64,000 bases of DNA, taken from contig CAYZMP010000004.1 of assembly GCA_964479585.1 (NCBI GenBank), forward strand, positions 7,481 to 71,480, given 5' to 3'. Shown piece after piece: positions 9,438 through 19,070 of this stretch; the first letter of the stretch is position 1; every line of letters begins with the position of its first letter. The translations under genes were made by a program, and so were the position numbers. A model generated the notes under the pieces. The model was not told the origin of the DNA, searched no databases, and saw only the letters and a program-made list of their open reading frames with translations. Source of the stretch: UBA6182 sp964479585. GTDB taxonomy: Bacteria; Bacillota_I; Bacilli_A; Erysipelotrichales; Erysipelotrichaceae.

Positions 9438-10374
9438 GCTTACCTCCATCTTTATATTGACTTAAAGAATTAACAATTTTTTCTATAAATCCATTATGAT
9501 CTAATTTAGTCGCGACTACACAATGACGATTTTCAAGTGGAGCATTTTTTCTTACATCGGCAATTGTTTTACCAACACTATATTCTCCAGATGTTTCTAC
9601 TACTACATGAAAGCTTTCAAATTCAAATAACTCTGGATCGGTAACTGTCATAATTGTTACAGGGTCATGCAAACTTTGATCAACCGACTGATATTTTGAT
9701 AAAATCTTGTGCATCACCTCTGATGCCTTATTTGGTATCTTTTTAAATTTATCTAGTTCTTTTTCTGTTATAATTGCTTGATCAGTTATATCTAAGCCTG
9801 ACATGATTAATTTCACTCCACTTTGCAACACAATTTGCGCAGCGTGTGGATCACAATAGAAATTAAACTCAGCACTTGGTGTACGATTACCATAGTAAAA
9901 TCCACCACCCATAAAACTAATTGCTTTAATCTTTTCTTTTAATTCAGGAAAAGTAACTAATAATATCGCTATGTTGGTCATTGGTCCTAAAGGAAACAGC
10001 ACTACAGGTTCATTTGAGTTTTCAATGATTTCTTTCATTTTAAGAACAGCATTATCCTTAATGTCATTGTTGGATGTCAAATGTTTGTATGATTGATAGA
10101 AATCTCCGAACCCATCTTCACCGTGTACTTTTGCGGCTGATGCGATTTGATTTACAAGTGGCTTACGTGCTCCACTAAATACTGGCGTGTCTTTTTGCGC
10201 TAATCCAACAACAAGTTGTGCATTCACACTTGTTTTATCGAGTCCGACATTACCATATACCGTTGTTATGGCTTTAACATCCAAATTTGGATGATTAAGA
10301 GCATACAATAGTGCAATCGCATCATCAACACCTGGATCACAATCAATAATACAAGGAATGATTTGTTTACTCAT
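9430..10374 (-). CDS. Nucleoside hydrolase (IUNH family), copy 1
   Basis: Nucleoside hydrolases split the N-glycosidic bond of ribonucleosides to base plus ribose. The calcium-binding DCDPGVDD motif gives Asp11, Asp13, Asp17 and Asp18; EFNFYCDP near 165 and HDPVTIM near 240 complete the active site. Length 314 aa is usual. It overlaps its paralogue by 8 bp upstream and the ribokinase by 8 bp downstream, so the three are translationally coupled. Base preference (purine, pyrimidine or nonspecific) cannot be read with confidence. Confidence 0.92.
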   Translation of the reverse strand: MSKQIIPCIIDCDPGVDDAIALLYALNHPNLDVKAITTVYGNVGLDKTSVNAQLVVGLAQKDTPVFSGARKPLVNQIASAAKVHGEDGFGDFYQSYKHLTSNNDIKDNAVLKMKEIIENSNEPVVLFPLGPMTNIAILLVTFPELKEKIKAISFMGGGFYYGNRTPSAEFNFYCDPHAAQIVLQSGVKLIMSGLDITDQAIITEKELDKFKKIPNKASEVMHKILSKYQSVDQSLHDPVTIMTVTDPELFEFESFHVVVETSGEYSVGKTIADVRKNAPLENRHCVVATKLDHNGFIEKIVNSLSQYKDGGKHE

Positions 10375-11302
10375 TTGTTAATACCTCCAATGCAACTGCG
10401 ACAATATCATCTCTTGATTTTGCCGTCACTAATAAACTGTTTGGTTCTTGTCGATTGAAAGAGCGTTGATCAAAAACAGTTTGCCCTTTAGTTATCTTAC
10501 CATCTAATTCCACATCAACATGAAGTGGTATAAACTCAAATAATTGTGGATTAGTTACTGCCATAACCGTGACCATATCGTGAAAATAAAACTTACTATC
10601 TTCTTCTTTACTTTCAATATTATGTTTTGCATTTACAATATCGTATAGAGTTTTTGCTTTTAATGAGGAAGATTGTTTTAATGTTTGTAAAAACTCTTTA
10701 TCAAAATAACAGTATTCCGTTGTATCTAAAGGAACAATTTTACATGTGAGTCCAGCATCAAACACAACCTTAGCAGCTAAAGGATCTGCCACAATATTAA
10801 ACTCAGCACTACTTGAATAATTACCCTTAATCACTCCACCACCCATAACTACGACTTGATCTATTTTACCTACTAAATCAGGATAAGCTAACACTAGTTT
10901 TGCTATGTTAGTCAAAGGACCAATCGCGAATATTGTGATTGGTTGTTCACTACTTTTAAGAATACGTGCCATGTGTTCAATACCATTACCTTGTTGAAGG
11001 TTATTGGTATATTCTTTTTTAAACACATACCCACCTAGTCCATTAACACCGTGTGCATATTTTGCTTCAATAGCATCTCCAATAAGAGGCCCATCACTAC
11101 CAGCAAAAACGGGAACATCACTATTAACCAATCCTAGTAAATTGCATGCATTGGATGTTGTCATTGATAATGGGACATTACCCGCAACACTTACAACGGA
11201 TAACACATCCAACATCGGTGAATTGAGTGCATAGTAAATCGCAAAACTATCATCGATTCCTGGATCACAATCAATAATCACAGGGACTTTTTGTTTGTTC
11301 AT
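10367..11302 (-). CDS. Nucleoside hydrolase (IUNH family), copy 2
   Basis: Same family as its neighbour: DCDPGIDD (Asp11, Asp13, Asp17, Asp18), EFNIVADP and HDMVTVM. The two copies are clearly diverged over most of their length, which suggests different nucleoside preferences rather than a recent duplication. The start codon shares one base with the MFS stop (TAATG) and has GAGGTGA in front, so it is translated by coupling. Confidence 0.92.
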   Translation of the reverse strand: MNKQKVPVIIDCDPGIDDSFAIYYALNSPMLDVLSVVSVAGNVPLSMTTSNACNLLGLVNSDVPVFAGSDGPLIGDAIEAKYAHGVNGLGGYVFKKEYTNNLQQGNGIEHMARILKSSEQPITIFAIGPLTNIAKLVLAYPDLVGKIDQVVVMGGGVIKGNYSSSAEFNIVADPLAAKVVFDAGLTCKIVPLDTTEYCYFDKEFLQTLKQSSSLKAKTLYDIVNAKHNIESKEEDSKFYFHDMVTVMAVTNPQLFEFIPLHVDVELDGKITKGQTVFDQRSFNRQEPNSLLVTAKSRDDIVAVALEVLTNE

Positions 11303-12504
11303 TAAATCACCTCTATTCGCGGATTAAGCCGCAAATATTTCTTTCTAAAAATTATCGCCACTGCAACAAGCGCAAACAATGCAATAATGGAAAAATAGAA
11401 TAACGACGATATACCAAAAAGATTCAATATTCTACCCGATAAAGCTACCATGACCGTATTCCCAACCATATTAAGTGTACCTACTGCACCTGTAGCGCTA
11501 CCTGCTTGAGCATAAAAGAGTTCGCCTCCCATGTTAATACATAAAGAGAAGTAAACACCCATCATAAATCCATATACAAAGACAAAGGCAAAGAGCAGTG
11601 TTACATTAGTCGTAATTAAAACACCAACCATCATCAAACCAGCTATTAATGGATTAATCACCATTAACGTTGTCGTATGTGTCTTTCTTAAAATCCACGC
11701 AAACACAAAGGCTCCAGAAACTGCACCTACTTGAAATGATGTAAGTAATCGAACGGCATTATAATCCGTAAGACCTTTAATACTCGCTGCATACGTCGGT
11801 AGCCATGTCATCATAATAGCTTGAGCAACCGCAAAAAGTAGCACACTAATACCTAAAAGAACCCCTTCTTTTTTAATTTGTGGTAACTCATCAAAAACAA
11901 TTGTTTTACGCTTTATTTTGCTCGATTTATCCCTGACAGGAAAGTTCGCTTTTGCAATTAAAAACATAAGCAAAGCTATAGCAACTAAATACACATAAAA
12001 CAAGTGTTGCCAAGGTAAGTTATTTGCGATTAAAAAACTTGCAAACAGTGTGGTTAATACACCACCACCTGCAAAAAAGATTTGCACTATACTCATAGCA
12101 GGACCTGTATTTCCAGGAAATGCATCAAAAAGTAAAGATAATGCTGGAGCATCCATTAAACCATGTCCTACTCCCGCTAAAAATGCAAATAACAATGCAA
12201 ACATGTAATTCGAACTTAAAAGTAGTCCAATGAGAAAAGCAGTAAAACTAATAGCTCCTATTAATATAATACGTTTTCGACCATAACGATCGGATAACCT
12301 TCCACTAGTATAAAGGGTCAGCATTGTACCTAACCCTTTAGCAGAAACTAGTAAACTGATTTGTGCAATGTCACGATCAAGATACTTGCTTAGCATAACC
12401 ATGATCGCAACAATTGCAACATTAAGTGCTCCTTCAAACATCATTGCCAAATAAGTTACTGAAACAGCTCCCAAATATGGAAATGATTTAAGCTTTAATA
12501 CCAT
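11302..12504 (-). CDS. Major facilitator superfamily transporter
   Basis: A 400-aa protein with about 12 hydrophobic helices and the MFS loop motif GRLSDRYGRKR after helix 2, with a long basic loop (KSSKIKRKT) between helices 6 and 7. Its place between nucleoside ABC permeases and nucleoside hydrolases suggests a nucleoside, base or pentose carrier; it could also export free bases left over from hydrolysis. No substrate-specific motif is recognised. Confidence 0.85.
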   Translation of the reverse strand: MVLKLKSFPYLGAVSVTYLAMMFEGALNVAIVAIMVMLSKYLDRDIAQISLLVSAKGLGTMLTLYTSGRLSDRYGRKRIILIGAISFTAFLIGLLLSSNYMFALLFAFLAGVGHGLMDAPALSLLFDAFPGNTGPAMSIVQIFFAGGGVLTTLFASFLIANNLPWQHLFYVYLVAIALLMFLIAKANFPVRDKSSKIKRKTIVFDELPQIKKEGVLLGISVLLFAVAQAIMMTWLPTYAASIKGLTDYNAVRLLTSFQVGAVSGAFVFAWILRKTHTTTLMVINPLIAGLMMVGVLITTNVTLLFAFVFVYGFMMGVYFSLCINMGGELFYAQAGSATGAVGTLNMVGNTVMVALSGRILNLFGISSLFYFSIIALFALVAVAIIFRKKYLRLNPRIEVI

Positions 12505-12528
12505 CTAAAAACCTCTACTATCTAATAT

Positions 12529-13488
12529 TTATGCAAGTTCTTCTTCTGAAATTTGACCTTTAGCTAATTTTTTGTTTACACGCTTTTTCTCTGTCATACG
12601 ACGATGGGAGAAATACGCAAACATTACAATTGTCGCAATATAAGGAATCATATATATAAATTCATTGGGTATTGAAAAACGTTGTAAATTATTTCCTAGG
12701 GAATCAAAAAAACCAAAGAGCATGGATGAAAACATCGATCCAATTGGTGCTCTACCACCAACATTAGCGGCGGCTAAAGCGATAAACCCACGACCTGCAA
12801 CCATTCCACGAGTAAACACAGTCATATAACCAAGCGACATGTATGCACCTGCAAAACCAGCTAACATACCTGATAGTGCAAGGCCAATGTATTTCGTTTT
12901 ATGGACAAACACCCCTACCGATTCAGCAGCGTGTTCATTCCCACCAACCGAGCGAATTCGTAAACCTAATGGTGTTTTAAACAATAAGTAATGCATTACA
13001 AATACCATGATAAAGGCTATATACACTAACACATTGTGTCCTGATAATACTTGACCTAAAAATGGAATGCTACGAATAATTGGTATACTAATTGTCGGTA
13101 GTACTACACTATTTAATGCTGCAGAAGTAGATTTATCTCCTGTAAGCATAAAGAGAATAAATATTGTTCCACCAGTTGCTAGCAAGTTAATGGCAATAGC
13201 TACCATAATCTCATCAGCTTTCATTTTTAAATGGAAATAAGCCAAAAATAGCGCTAAAATAATCCCTACTATAATTGAAGTCATCAATCCAATCCAGGCA
13301 TTTTGTGTAAGCCATGAACCAATAACCGCAAACAATGCACCAAAACTCATGATGCCTTCAATAGCCAAATTTGTAATACCTGCACGAGAAGCAATTAGTG
13401 CAGCCATTGCCGCAAATAGGATTGGTGTTGTTGCACGTAACACACCAAACCAGAAACTAGGATTTGCAAATATTTCTAGTAATTCCAT
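12529..13488 (-). CDS. Nucleoside ABC transporter permease (NupQ/BmpD-like)
   Basis: A BPD_transp_2-family membrane protein of about 319 aa with 8 to 10 helices; the RAGITNLAIEGIMSFGA segment near residue 37 and the RSVGGNEHAAESVGV cytoplasmic coupling loop near 190 are typical of BMP-type nucleoside importers. The start at 13488 (MELLEIFANPSFW) follows AGGAGG at 7 nt, so an in-frame ATG eight codons upstream is not used. One base separates it from the preceding permease gene. Confidence 0.9.
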   Translation of the reverse strand: MELLEIFANPSFWFGVLRATTPILFAAMAALIASRAGITNLAIEGIMSFGALFAVIGSWLTQNAWIGLMTSIIVGIILALFLAYFHLKMKADEIMVAIAINLLATGGTIFILFMLTGDKSTSAALNSVVLPTISIPIIRSIPFLGQVLSGHNVLVYIAFIMVFVMHYLLFKTPLGLRIRSVGGNEHAAESVGVFVHKTKYIGLALSGMLAGFAGAYMSLGYMTVFTRGMVAGRGFIALAAANVGGRAPIGSMFSSMLFGFFDSLGNNLQRFSIPNEFIYMIPYIATIVMFAYFSHRRMTEKKRVNKKLAKGQISEEELA

Positions 13489-13489
13489 A

Positions 13490-14629
13490 TTATTGTCCTC
13501 CTGCTTGTTCAACTACCGTTGAAGTCTTCACAATTTGTTTTTGCTTTTGCTTACTTAAGAATGCTTGAGCAGCAATTAATGTAATAATGATTGCTTGCAC
13601 TAATGAAATGATTTCAGCCGGTATATTTGTTGTTCGATTTAAAATATCAGCTCCGGTTCGAATATAGGCAAGAAACAATGCCGCGAAAGGAACTGCAGCA
13701 GGATTACCTCTTGCTAAGGTTGCAATAATAACTCCATCCCAACCATAACCTGGGCTCTCTAACCAACGAAAACGAGTGTATAGCCCCATCATCTCAACAG
13801 CACCACCAAATCCAGCAATACCTGTACCAATCGCTTGAGCTAACATTACTACTCCAGCAACTTTAATTCCTGAGTATTTTGAGAACTTTTCATTTAAACC
13901 AGTCATGCGCAAAGCATAACCCCATTTTGTTTTATACAGTACTATAAAGGCAACAATAACGACAATAACCATGAGTATTAACCCATAGTGAATACGAGTT
14001 CCTGATACTAAATTACCTAGATTAATCCCTTCTTGCATTGGATACGATTGCAAAGAAGCACTATATGGATCACGTACAACATAGTTAAGTAAATACTTGA
14101 CATAAAAGCTAACGATATAATTTAACATTAATGAGACAACTAGCTCGTTGGCTCCAAATTTGAAGTTTATTAATGCTGGAATAAAACCAACAATCCCACC
14201 TGCGATAAAACCAGCAATCAATCCAATAACAATCGTTGCATATGGTGGTAGTGGTGAATACATACCAACCATTAATGTAACCATTGCACCAAGATAGAAA
14301 GCACTATCGGCAGCTAAGTTAAATCGATGTGTTTTAAACACCATCGTTATAGCTAGCCCAGTAAAAGTTATTGGAATTGCTGCTTCAATAACATTTCCCA
14401 TACGACGTAAAGAGGAAAATGGTCCTAGCAACATTTCACGAATAGCAAATAATGGATCATCACTCACTAAAGCAATAATAAACAATACAACACTTAGTGC
14501 AATGATTAACGCTAGACCAATTCGTAAAAACTCAAAACGTTGTTCAATTTTTCGAACTTCTTTTGTTATATTTAACTGTTTTTCTACTTTTTGTTCTTTT
14601 GTAACTCTTTTTATTTTTGGAAATTTCAT
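13490..14629 (-). CDS. Nucleoside ABC transporter permease (NupP/BmpC-like)
   Basis: Second, larger permease of the same importer (379 aa). A charged N-terminal arm of about 35 residues precedes the helices; motifs FNLAADSAFYLGAM near 100 and LRMTGLNEKFSKYSGI near 240 mark the coupling region of this family. The ATG overlaps the stop of the ATPase gene by four bases (ATGA). It pairs with the smaller permease to form the heterodimeric channel. Confidence 0.9.
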   Translation of the reverse strand: MKFPKIKRVTKEQKVEKQLNITKEVRKIEQRFEFLRIGLALIIALSVVLFIIALVSDDPLFAIREMLLGPFSSLRRMGNVIEAAIPITFTGLAITMVFKTHRFNLAADSAFYLGAMVTLMVGMYSPLPPYATIVIGLIAGFIAGGIVGFIPALINFKFGANELVVSLMLNYIVSFYVKYLLNYVVRDPYSASLQSYPMQEGINLGNLVSGTRIHYGLILMVIVVIVAFIVLYKTKWGYALRMTGLNEKFSKYSGIKVAGVVMLAQAIGTGIAGFGGAVEMMGLYTRFRWLESPGYGWDGVIIATLARGNPAAVPFAALFLAYIRTGADILNRTTNIPAEIISLVQAIIITLIAAQAFLSKQKQKQIVKTSTVVEQAGGQ

Positions 14630-16182
14630 TGTGAAACTCCTTTAATCTCTTCTGAGGACATTTTTTTAATGCCTAACATATACAATCCTAATTCTTCTTC
14701 GCTCACTGATTTTGATTCTTCAAAATAAGCAGCAATTTCACCTTCATACATTACTATTAGACTATCTGAAACTTCTAATACTTCATTAATATCAGCAGAC
14801 ACAAGAAGAACTGCAACATCTTGATCACGAAGTTCTACAATACGATCATGGATAAATGCAGCAGTACCTACATCAATACCACGCGTTGGCTGATCTGCAA
14901 TAAGAACTTTCATATCCGTACTCATTTCTCTTGCAGCCACTACTTTTTGCATATTACCACCAGAAAGCATGCGAACAAGTGTGTCTTTACTATCAGTTTT
15001 AATTTGATATTGTTTGATCAATTCTTCTGATAATCCAACTATTTTTTTTCTGTTTTGCAGAACATTTTTATTGTATTCTTTTTTGTCGTAACGATTTGCA
15101 ATAATGTTGTCTGAGATAGAAGCTTCTGCGGAAACACCATAAGTAAGTCGATCTTCAGGAATATGATTCATTCCATGCTCACGAAGATTTTTTACATTGA
15201 CCTTAATGTCTTTGTCCATACCTTCTAATGAGATTTTTCCTTGATACTCACTTTCAAGACCCGTTATACAGTCAATAAGTTCTCTTTGACCATTACCTTC
15301 TACTCCAGCAATACCTAAGATTTGACCTTTTTTGACCGCAAAATTTACATCCTTAACGACAACCTTTAGTTCATCATTAAGCACACGTAAATTTTCAACT
15401 TTCAATGCAATATTCTTAGGTTTACTTGGCTTTTTCTCAATATTTCTAACAACATCACGACCAACCATTAACTTTGATATTTCTGCGACGGAAATGTTTT
15501 TTACTTCATATTCTCCTTGATAATGACCAAGACGCATTACCGTAGCTCGATCACATATTTCTTTAACTTCTTTAAGTTTATGAGAAATAAACACAATCGA
15601 GTGTCCCTGATCTTTAAGAATATTAAGCTGTTCAAAAAGTTCTACTGTTTCTTGAGGAGTTAACACCGCAGTTGGTTCGTCCAATATTAAGATTTTAGCT
15701 CCCCGAATTAAGGCTTTTAAAATTTCAACCTTTTGTTTTTTCCCTACTGATAAGTCCATAACTAACTTATTTGGTTCTACTTTGAAGTTGTATTTTTCTG
15801 AAATGTCACGAACCATTTGCTCAGCTTTTTTAAAATCTAAACTAAGACCTTTCTTTGGTTCCATTCCTAATATAATATTTTCAGCAACCGTTAATTTTTC
15901 ATCCAACATAAAGTGTTGGTGAACCATTCCGATACCTAGTTCAATGGCTTGAAGTGGACTTTTAATTTTTACGTTTTCGCCATGTAAAAAAATATCGCCA
16001 CTTGTTGGATGTTCAATCCCAAATAGAATTTTCATCAAAGTTGATTTTCCAGCTCCATTTTCACCAAGCAGCGCATGTATTTCTGAATGATGTAATTTTA
16101 AGTTGGCATTTTCATTTGCCACTACTCCATTAGGATATACTTTCGTAATATCCTTCATTTCCAAAACTACTTCTTTTGGCAT
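14626..16182 (-). CDS. Nucleoside ABC transporter ATP-binding protein (NupO/BmpB-like, two nucleotide-binding domains)
   Basis: The 518-aa protein carries two ABC cassettes, as in RbsA and NupO. The first has a good Walker A (GENGAGKST, near 38) and ILILDEPTAVL Walker B; the second has the degenerate GVEGNGQRE loop near 300, the usual state for the second cassette in this family, plus LSGGNMQK and LIADQPTRGID. It powers uptake through the two downstream permeases. A hairpin lies in the 66-bp gap after the lipoprotein gene. Confidence 0.93.
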   Translation of the reverse strand: MPKEVVLEMKDITKVYPNGVVANENANLKLHHSEIHALLGENGAGKSTLMKILFGIEHPTSGDIFLHGENVKIKSPLQAIELGIGMVHQHFMLDEKLTVAENIILGMEPKKGLSLDFKKAEQMVRDISEKYNFKVEPNKLVMDLSVGKKQKVEILKALIRGAKILILDEPTAVLTPQETVELFEQLNILKDQGHSIVFISHKLKEVKEICDRATVMRLGHYQGEYEVKNISVAEISKLMVGRDVVRNIEKKPSKPKNIALKVENLRVLNDELKVVVKDVNFAVKKGQILGIAGVEGNGQRELIDCITGLESEYQGKISLEGMDKDIKVNVKNLREHGMNHIPEDRLTYGVSAEASISDNIIANRYDKKEYNKNVLQNRKKIVGLSEELIKQYQIKTDSKDTLVRMLSGGNMQKVVAAREMSTDMKVLIADQPTRGIDVGTAAFIHDRIVELRDQDVAVLLVSADINEVLEVSDSLIVMYEGEIAAYFEESKSVSEEELGLYMLGIKKMSSEEIKGVSQ

Positions 16183-16206
16183 ATTCTTCCTCCATAAATG
16201 AAAGCA

Positions 16207-16229
16207 AGCACTGATATTGAATCAGTGCT
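16207..16229 (-). other. Intercistronic hairpin between BMP lipoprotein and ABC ATPase genes
   Basis: Perfect 9-bp stem AGCACTGAT / ATCAGTGCT with a 5-nt loop, without a strong T-run. In ABC operons such hairpins protect the binding-protein part of the mRNA or partly stop transcription, so more binding protein is made than transporter. Confidence 0.65.
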
Positions 16230-16248
16230 CACTTAAAGTACAGCTAAA

Positions 16249-17340
16249 TTAAGGTCTTACAGATTCTCTTAATTGATTGATTTCGTCTGAAGATTTACCA
16301 TAAGCAGTATCAACAACGATTTCACCATTTGTTACTTGTTCTTCTAATTCCGCAACAAAGTCACGAATTTCTTGATCAACAAGTGCTTGGTAATACTCAT
16401 TATCAGCTAGGCCAACTCCACCTTCTTTAATTCCTAAAACATCTGTTGTACCAATTGCTAATGTGCCATCTCTGTAAAGTTCGATTGCACGATACAATGA
16501 ATAATCTACATTTTTTAATACTGATGAAGCAATTACAGAAGCAAACGCTTCGTTTCCTGCTTCTTTATAAATCATCGCTTGGTCAGAATCTACTCCTAAT
16601 ACTAAACGATCACGCTCAGCACCAGCTTCGATAAGACCAACACCACCACCACCAGCTACATTAAAGATCATGCTAGCGCCTTGGTCGTACATTGCAAATG
16701 ATAACTCTTTTCCTCTTGCTGAGTCTGTCCAGTTACCAACATACCCTGTAGCTACTTTAACATCAGGATTTGCTAGTTGAGCACCTTGAATATATCCAAC
16801 TAAGAAGTCACTGATAATTGGTTGATCAGTTCCGCCTAAGAAACCGATAACTCCTGTTTCACTTGTAGCAGCAGCAACATAACCGCCTAAGAATGATGCT
16901 TCATTTGCTTTATATAGAATAGCATAAACGTTGTCTAATCCTCCTTGTGAGAAATCAACTTCAGTATCAAAGATTACGAAAGTTGTATCTGGAAAATCAG
17001 CAGCATGTGTTTCTACATACTCCTGTAACGTTGTTGCAACCATGATAATATCATAGCCTGAATCTGCAGCATCTAATAAAGTAGGTTCGTAACGGTCAGC
17101 TACATCACCAAATTCAATAATATTTACGTCGACATTGTCGAAGTCTTGCGCTGCTTGATTTACTCCACGAGCAGCAGAGTCATTAAAGGACATGTCTCCT
17201 AAAAATCCTACTAGTAATGCAACACGAATTGTTTCATCTCCATTACCTGATCCGTCACCATTTCCATCACCATTATCACCCGTAGTCGTACAACCAACAA
17301 GTAATACTAATGCAAAGATTAATGCTAATACTTTTTTCAT
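16249..17340 (-). CDS. BMP-family nucleoside-binding lipoprotein
   Basis: The extracellular substrate-binding subunit of the first nucleoside ABC importer. A 16-residue signal peptide ends in the lipobox LVGC (Cys17), followed by a Gly/Asp/Asn-rich linker. The body matches the BMP/PnrA family: GDMSFNDSAARGV near 50, FLGGTDQPIISDF and VAGGGGVGLIEAG, where PnrA-type proteins contact purine nucleosides. Length 363 aa. AGGAGG lies before the ATG, and the gene is 35 bp after deoD. Confidence 0.93.
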   Translation of the reverse strand: MKKVLALIFALVLLVGCTTTGDNGDGNGDGSGNGDETIRVALLVGFLGDMSFNDSAARGVNQAAQDFDNVDVNIIEFGDVADRYEPTLLDAADSGYDIIMVATTLQEYVETHAADFPDTTFVIFDTEVDFSQGGLDNVYAILYKANEASFLGGYVAAATSETGVIGFLGGTDQPIISDFLVGYIQGAQLANPDVKVATGYVGNWTDSARGKELSFAMYDQGASMIFNVAGGGGVGLIEAGAERDRLVLGVDSDQAMIYKEAGNEAFASVIASSVLKNVDYSLYRAIELYRDGTLAIGTTDVLGIKEGGVGLADNEYYQALVDQEIRDFVAELEEQVTNGEIVVDTAYGKSSDEINQLRESVRP

Positions 17341-17375
17341 TTATTTTCCTCCTTTTTATATTTTAAATAAATGAT

Positions 17376-18107
17376 TTATTCAGGTGCGATTTCTAATGCA
17401 AGCTCCATCATTTGAGTATAGCCTTCTTGACGTGCTGTTGCACTTTCTTCTTCACCAGTTAACGCACTATCACTGATGGTAAACATTGCTAGAGAACGTT
17501 TTCCAAGTTTTCTAGCCACAGAGTATAATCCAGCAGATTCCATTTCTCCTGCTAAGACTCCATATTGTTGTAGACGTTTAGTGTACACTTCATCTTTTTC
17601 ATCATAGAAGTTATCACCACTAATTACAGTACCAAAATGTGTTTTAATACCCATTTCTTCAGCTTTTTGATGTGTTTGCATTAATAAATCAAAATCTGGA
17701 GTTGGCGCAAACGTTACATTTGGTCCAAAACGTCCTGTATTAATATTCGAATTGGTACATGCAGCTGTTGCTACAACAATATCACGTAGCTTGATATCAG
17801 GTTGCATTGCTCCTGATGTACCTATACGAATGATTGTTTCTACCTCATAATATGCAAATAGCTCATGATAATAAATCATAGCTGATGGAATTCCCATACC
17901 AGAACCCATCACTGACACACGCTTACCTTTATAGTAGCCTGTGTACCCTAACATACCACGCACTTGATTGAATTGCTTTACATCAGTCAAGTATGTATCC
18001 GCAATAAACTTTGCACGTAGTGGATCTCCTGGCATCAACACAGTGCTTGCAACTTCATTTGGATCTGTTGCTTCAATGTGTGGTGTCGGAATTGAATTGT
18101 GAATCAT
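17376..18107 (-). CDS. deoD: Purine-nucleoside phosphorylase, DeoD type
   Basis: DeoD splits purine (deoxy)nucleosides with phosphate to the base and (deoxy)ribose 1-phosphate. The N-terminal PTPHIEA, MPGDPLRAKFIA phosphate-binding segment, GMGIPS loop and the GEMESAGLYSVA substrate motif with the SDSALTGE catalytic Asp region are all present in 243 aa, a slightly long but normal hexameric PNP. It lies between the psuG paralogue and the transporter genes. No phosphopentomutase gene is visible here, so ribose 1-phosphate must be handled elsewhere. Confidence 0.95.
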   Translation of the reverse strand: MIHNSIPTPHIEATDPNEVASTVLMPGDPLRAKFIADTYLTDVKQFNQVRGMLGYTGYYKGKRVSVMGSGMGIPSAMIYYHELFAYYEVETIIRIGTSGAMQPDIKLRDIVVATAACTNSNINTGRFGPNVTFAPTPDFDLLMQTHQKAEEMGIKTHFGTVISGDNFYDEKDEVYTKRLQQYGVLAGEMESAGLYSVARKLGKRSLAMFTISDSALTGEEESATARQEGYTQMMELALEIAPE

Positions 18108-18125
18108 AAAATAATCTCCTTCTTT

Positions 18126-19046
18126 CTATTTAAATGCCGCTGCGATTTGTGTCGCTACAGCAACATTTTCAAAAATTAGTTGTTTATTTGCTTTTCTACT
18201 TTCACCTTCTGTGATTTCATAAACAGCTTGAAGCAAATAAGGGGTTAAATGCTTTCCAGATATTCCTTCTGATTTCGCTTTTACTCTCGCAACACTTAAT
18301 GAAAACTCAAGTATCGATTTATTAATGGCATATTCTTCAGAAACTGGATTTACAACTAACAAAGCTTGCTTTTGATTTAACATACGATTACACTCAAGTA
18401 TATTTTTAAACTCTTTAGGATCATCTATTCGATAATCGACAGGAATATCAGTGGTTCTTGTAAAGAAACCAGGAACTACATCACATTTATAACCAAGGAC
18501 ACTTACACCTTTTGTTTCTAACATTTCAATTGTTTTCTTTTGATCTAAAACCGCTTTAGGACCAGAACATACAACAATCATGCTAGTACTTGCTAATGCT
18601 TGTATATCGTTTGATATATCAAACTCATCCGCAACATCATAATGAACACCACCAATACCACCAGTCGCAAATACATCAATATTAACTAAGCTTGCCAGCA
18701 TCATTGTTGAGGCTACTGTGGTAGCTCCATCTCTTTTTAACGCAATTATTGTAGCTATATCACGAGTCGACACTTTATCAACACCTGTTCTCGCTATATA
18801 GTTTAACTGCTCATCACTTACACCTATTTTAATTCGACCGTCTAATATCGCAATCGTTGCTGGAACACAACCATTTTTTCTTACAATATTTTGCGCATGC
18901 AATGCACGTTTGAAGTTGTCTGGATAAGACTGACTTTGCGAAATCAGTGTACTTTCAAGAGCAACTATTGGAATATTGTTGTCTTTTGCATACTCTACTT
19001 CTTCACTATAATCGATATACTCATGTAAGTGTAATGGTGTTTTCAT
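18126..19046 (-). CDS. Divergent pseudouridine-5'-phosphate glycosidase paralogue (PsuG family)
   Basis: A 306-aa PsuG-family protein with the general acid Glu31 (VALEST), the Schiff-base Lys region (DKVSTRD), ATGGIGGVH and GPKAVLD. It departs from canonical PsuG at usually fixed places: ISHG becomes ISQS, SRRD becomes STRD, GAKS becomes GPKA, and NPIP becomes NPVS. A normal PsuG is encoded at 7607-8521, so this copy may use another C-nucleoside or another phosphorylated ribosyl substrate. It is the second gene of the LacI-controlled nucleoside operon, and no kinase is adjacent except the ribokinase at the far end. Confidence 0.8.
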   Translation of the reverse strand: MKTPLHLHEYIDYSEEVEYAKDNNIPIVALESTLISQSQSYPDNFKRALHAQNIVRKNGCVPATIAILDGRIKIGVSDEQLNYIARTGVDKVSTRDIATIIALKRDGATTVASTMMLASLVNIDVFATGGIGGVHYDVADEFDISNDIQALASTSMIVVCSGPKAVLDQKKTIEMLETKGVSVLGYKCDVVPGFFTRTTDIPVDYRIDDPKEFKNILECNRMLNQKQALLVVNPVSEEYAINKSILEFSLSVARVKAKSEGISGKHLTPYLLQAVYEITEGESRKANKQLIFENVAVATQIAAAFK

Positions 19047-19070
19047 TGTATCTTTTCCTTAATTATGATT

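Noticed and set aside
14626..16182. Degenerate second Walker A (GVEGNGQRE) as a sign of an inactive ATPase
   Set aside because: This is the normal state of the second cassette in RbsA/NupO-type ATPases.
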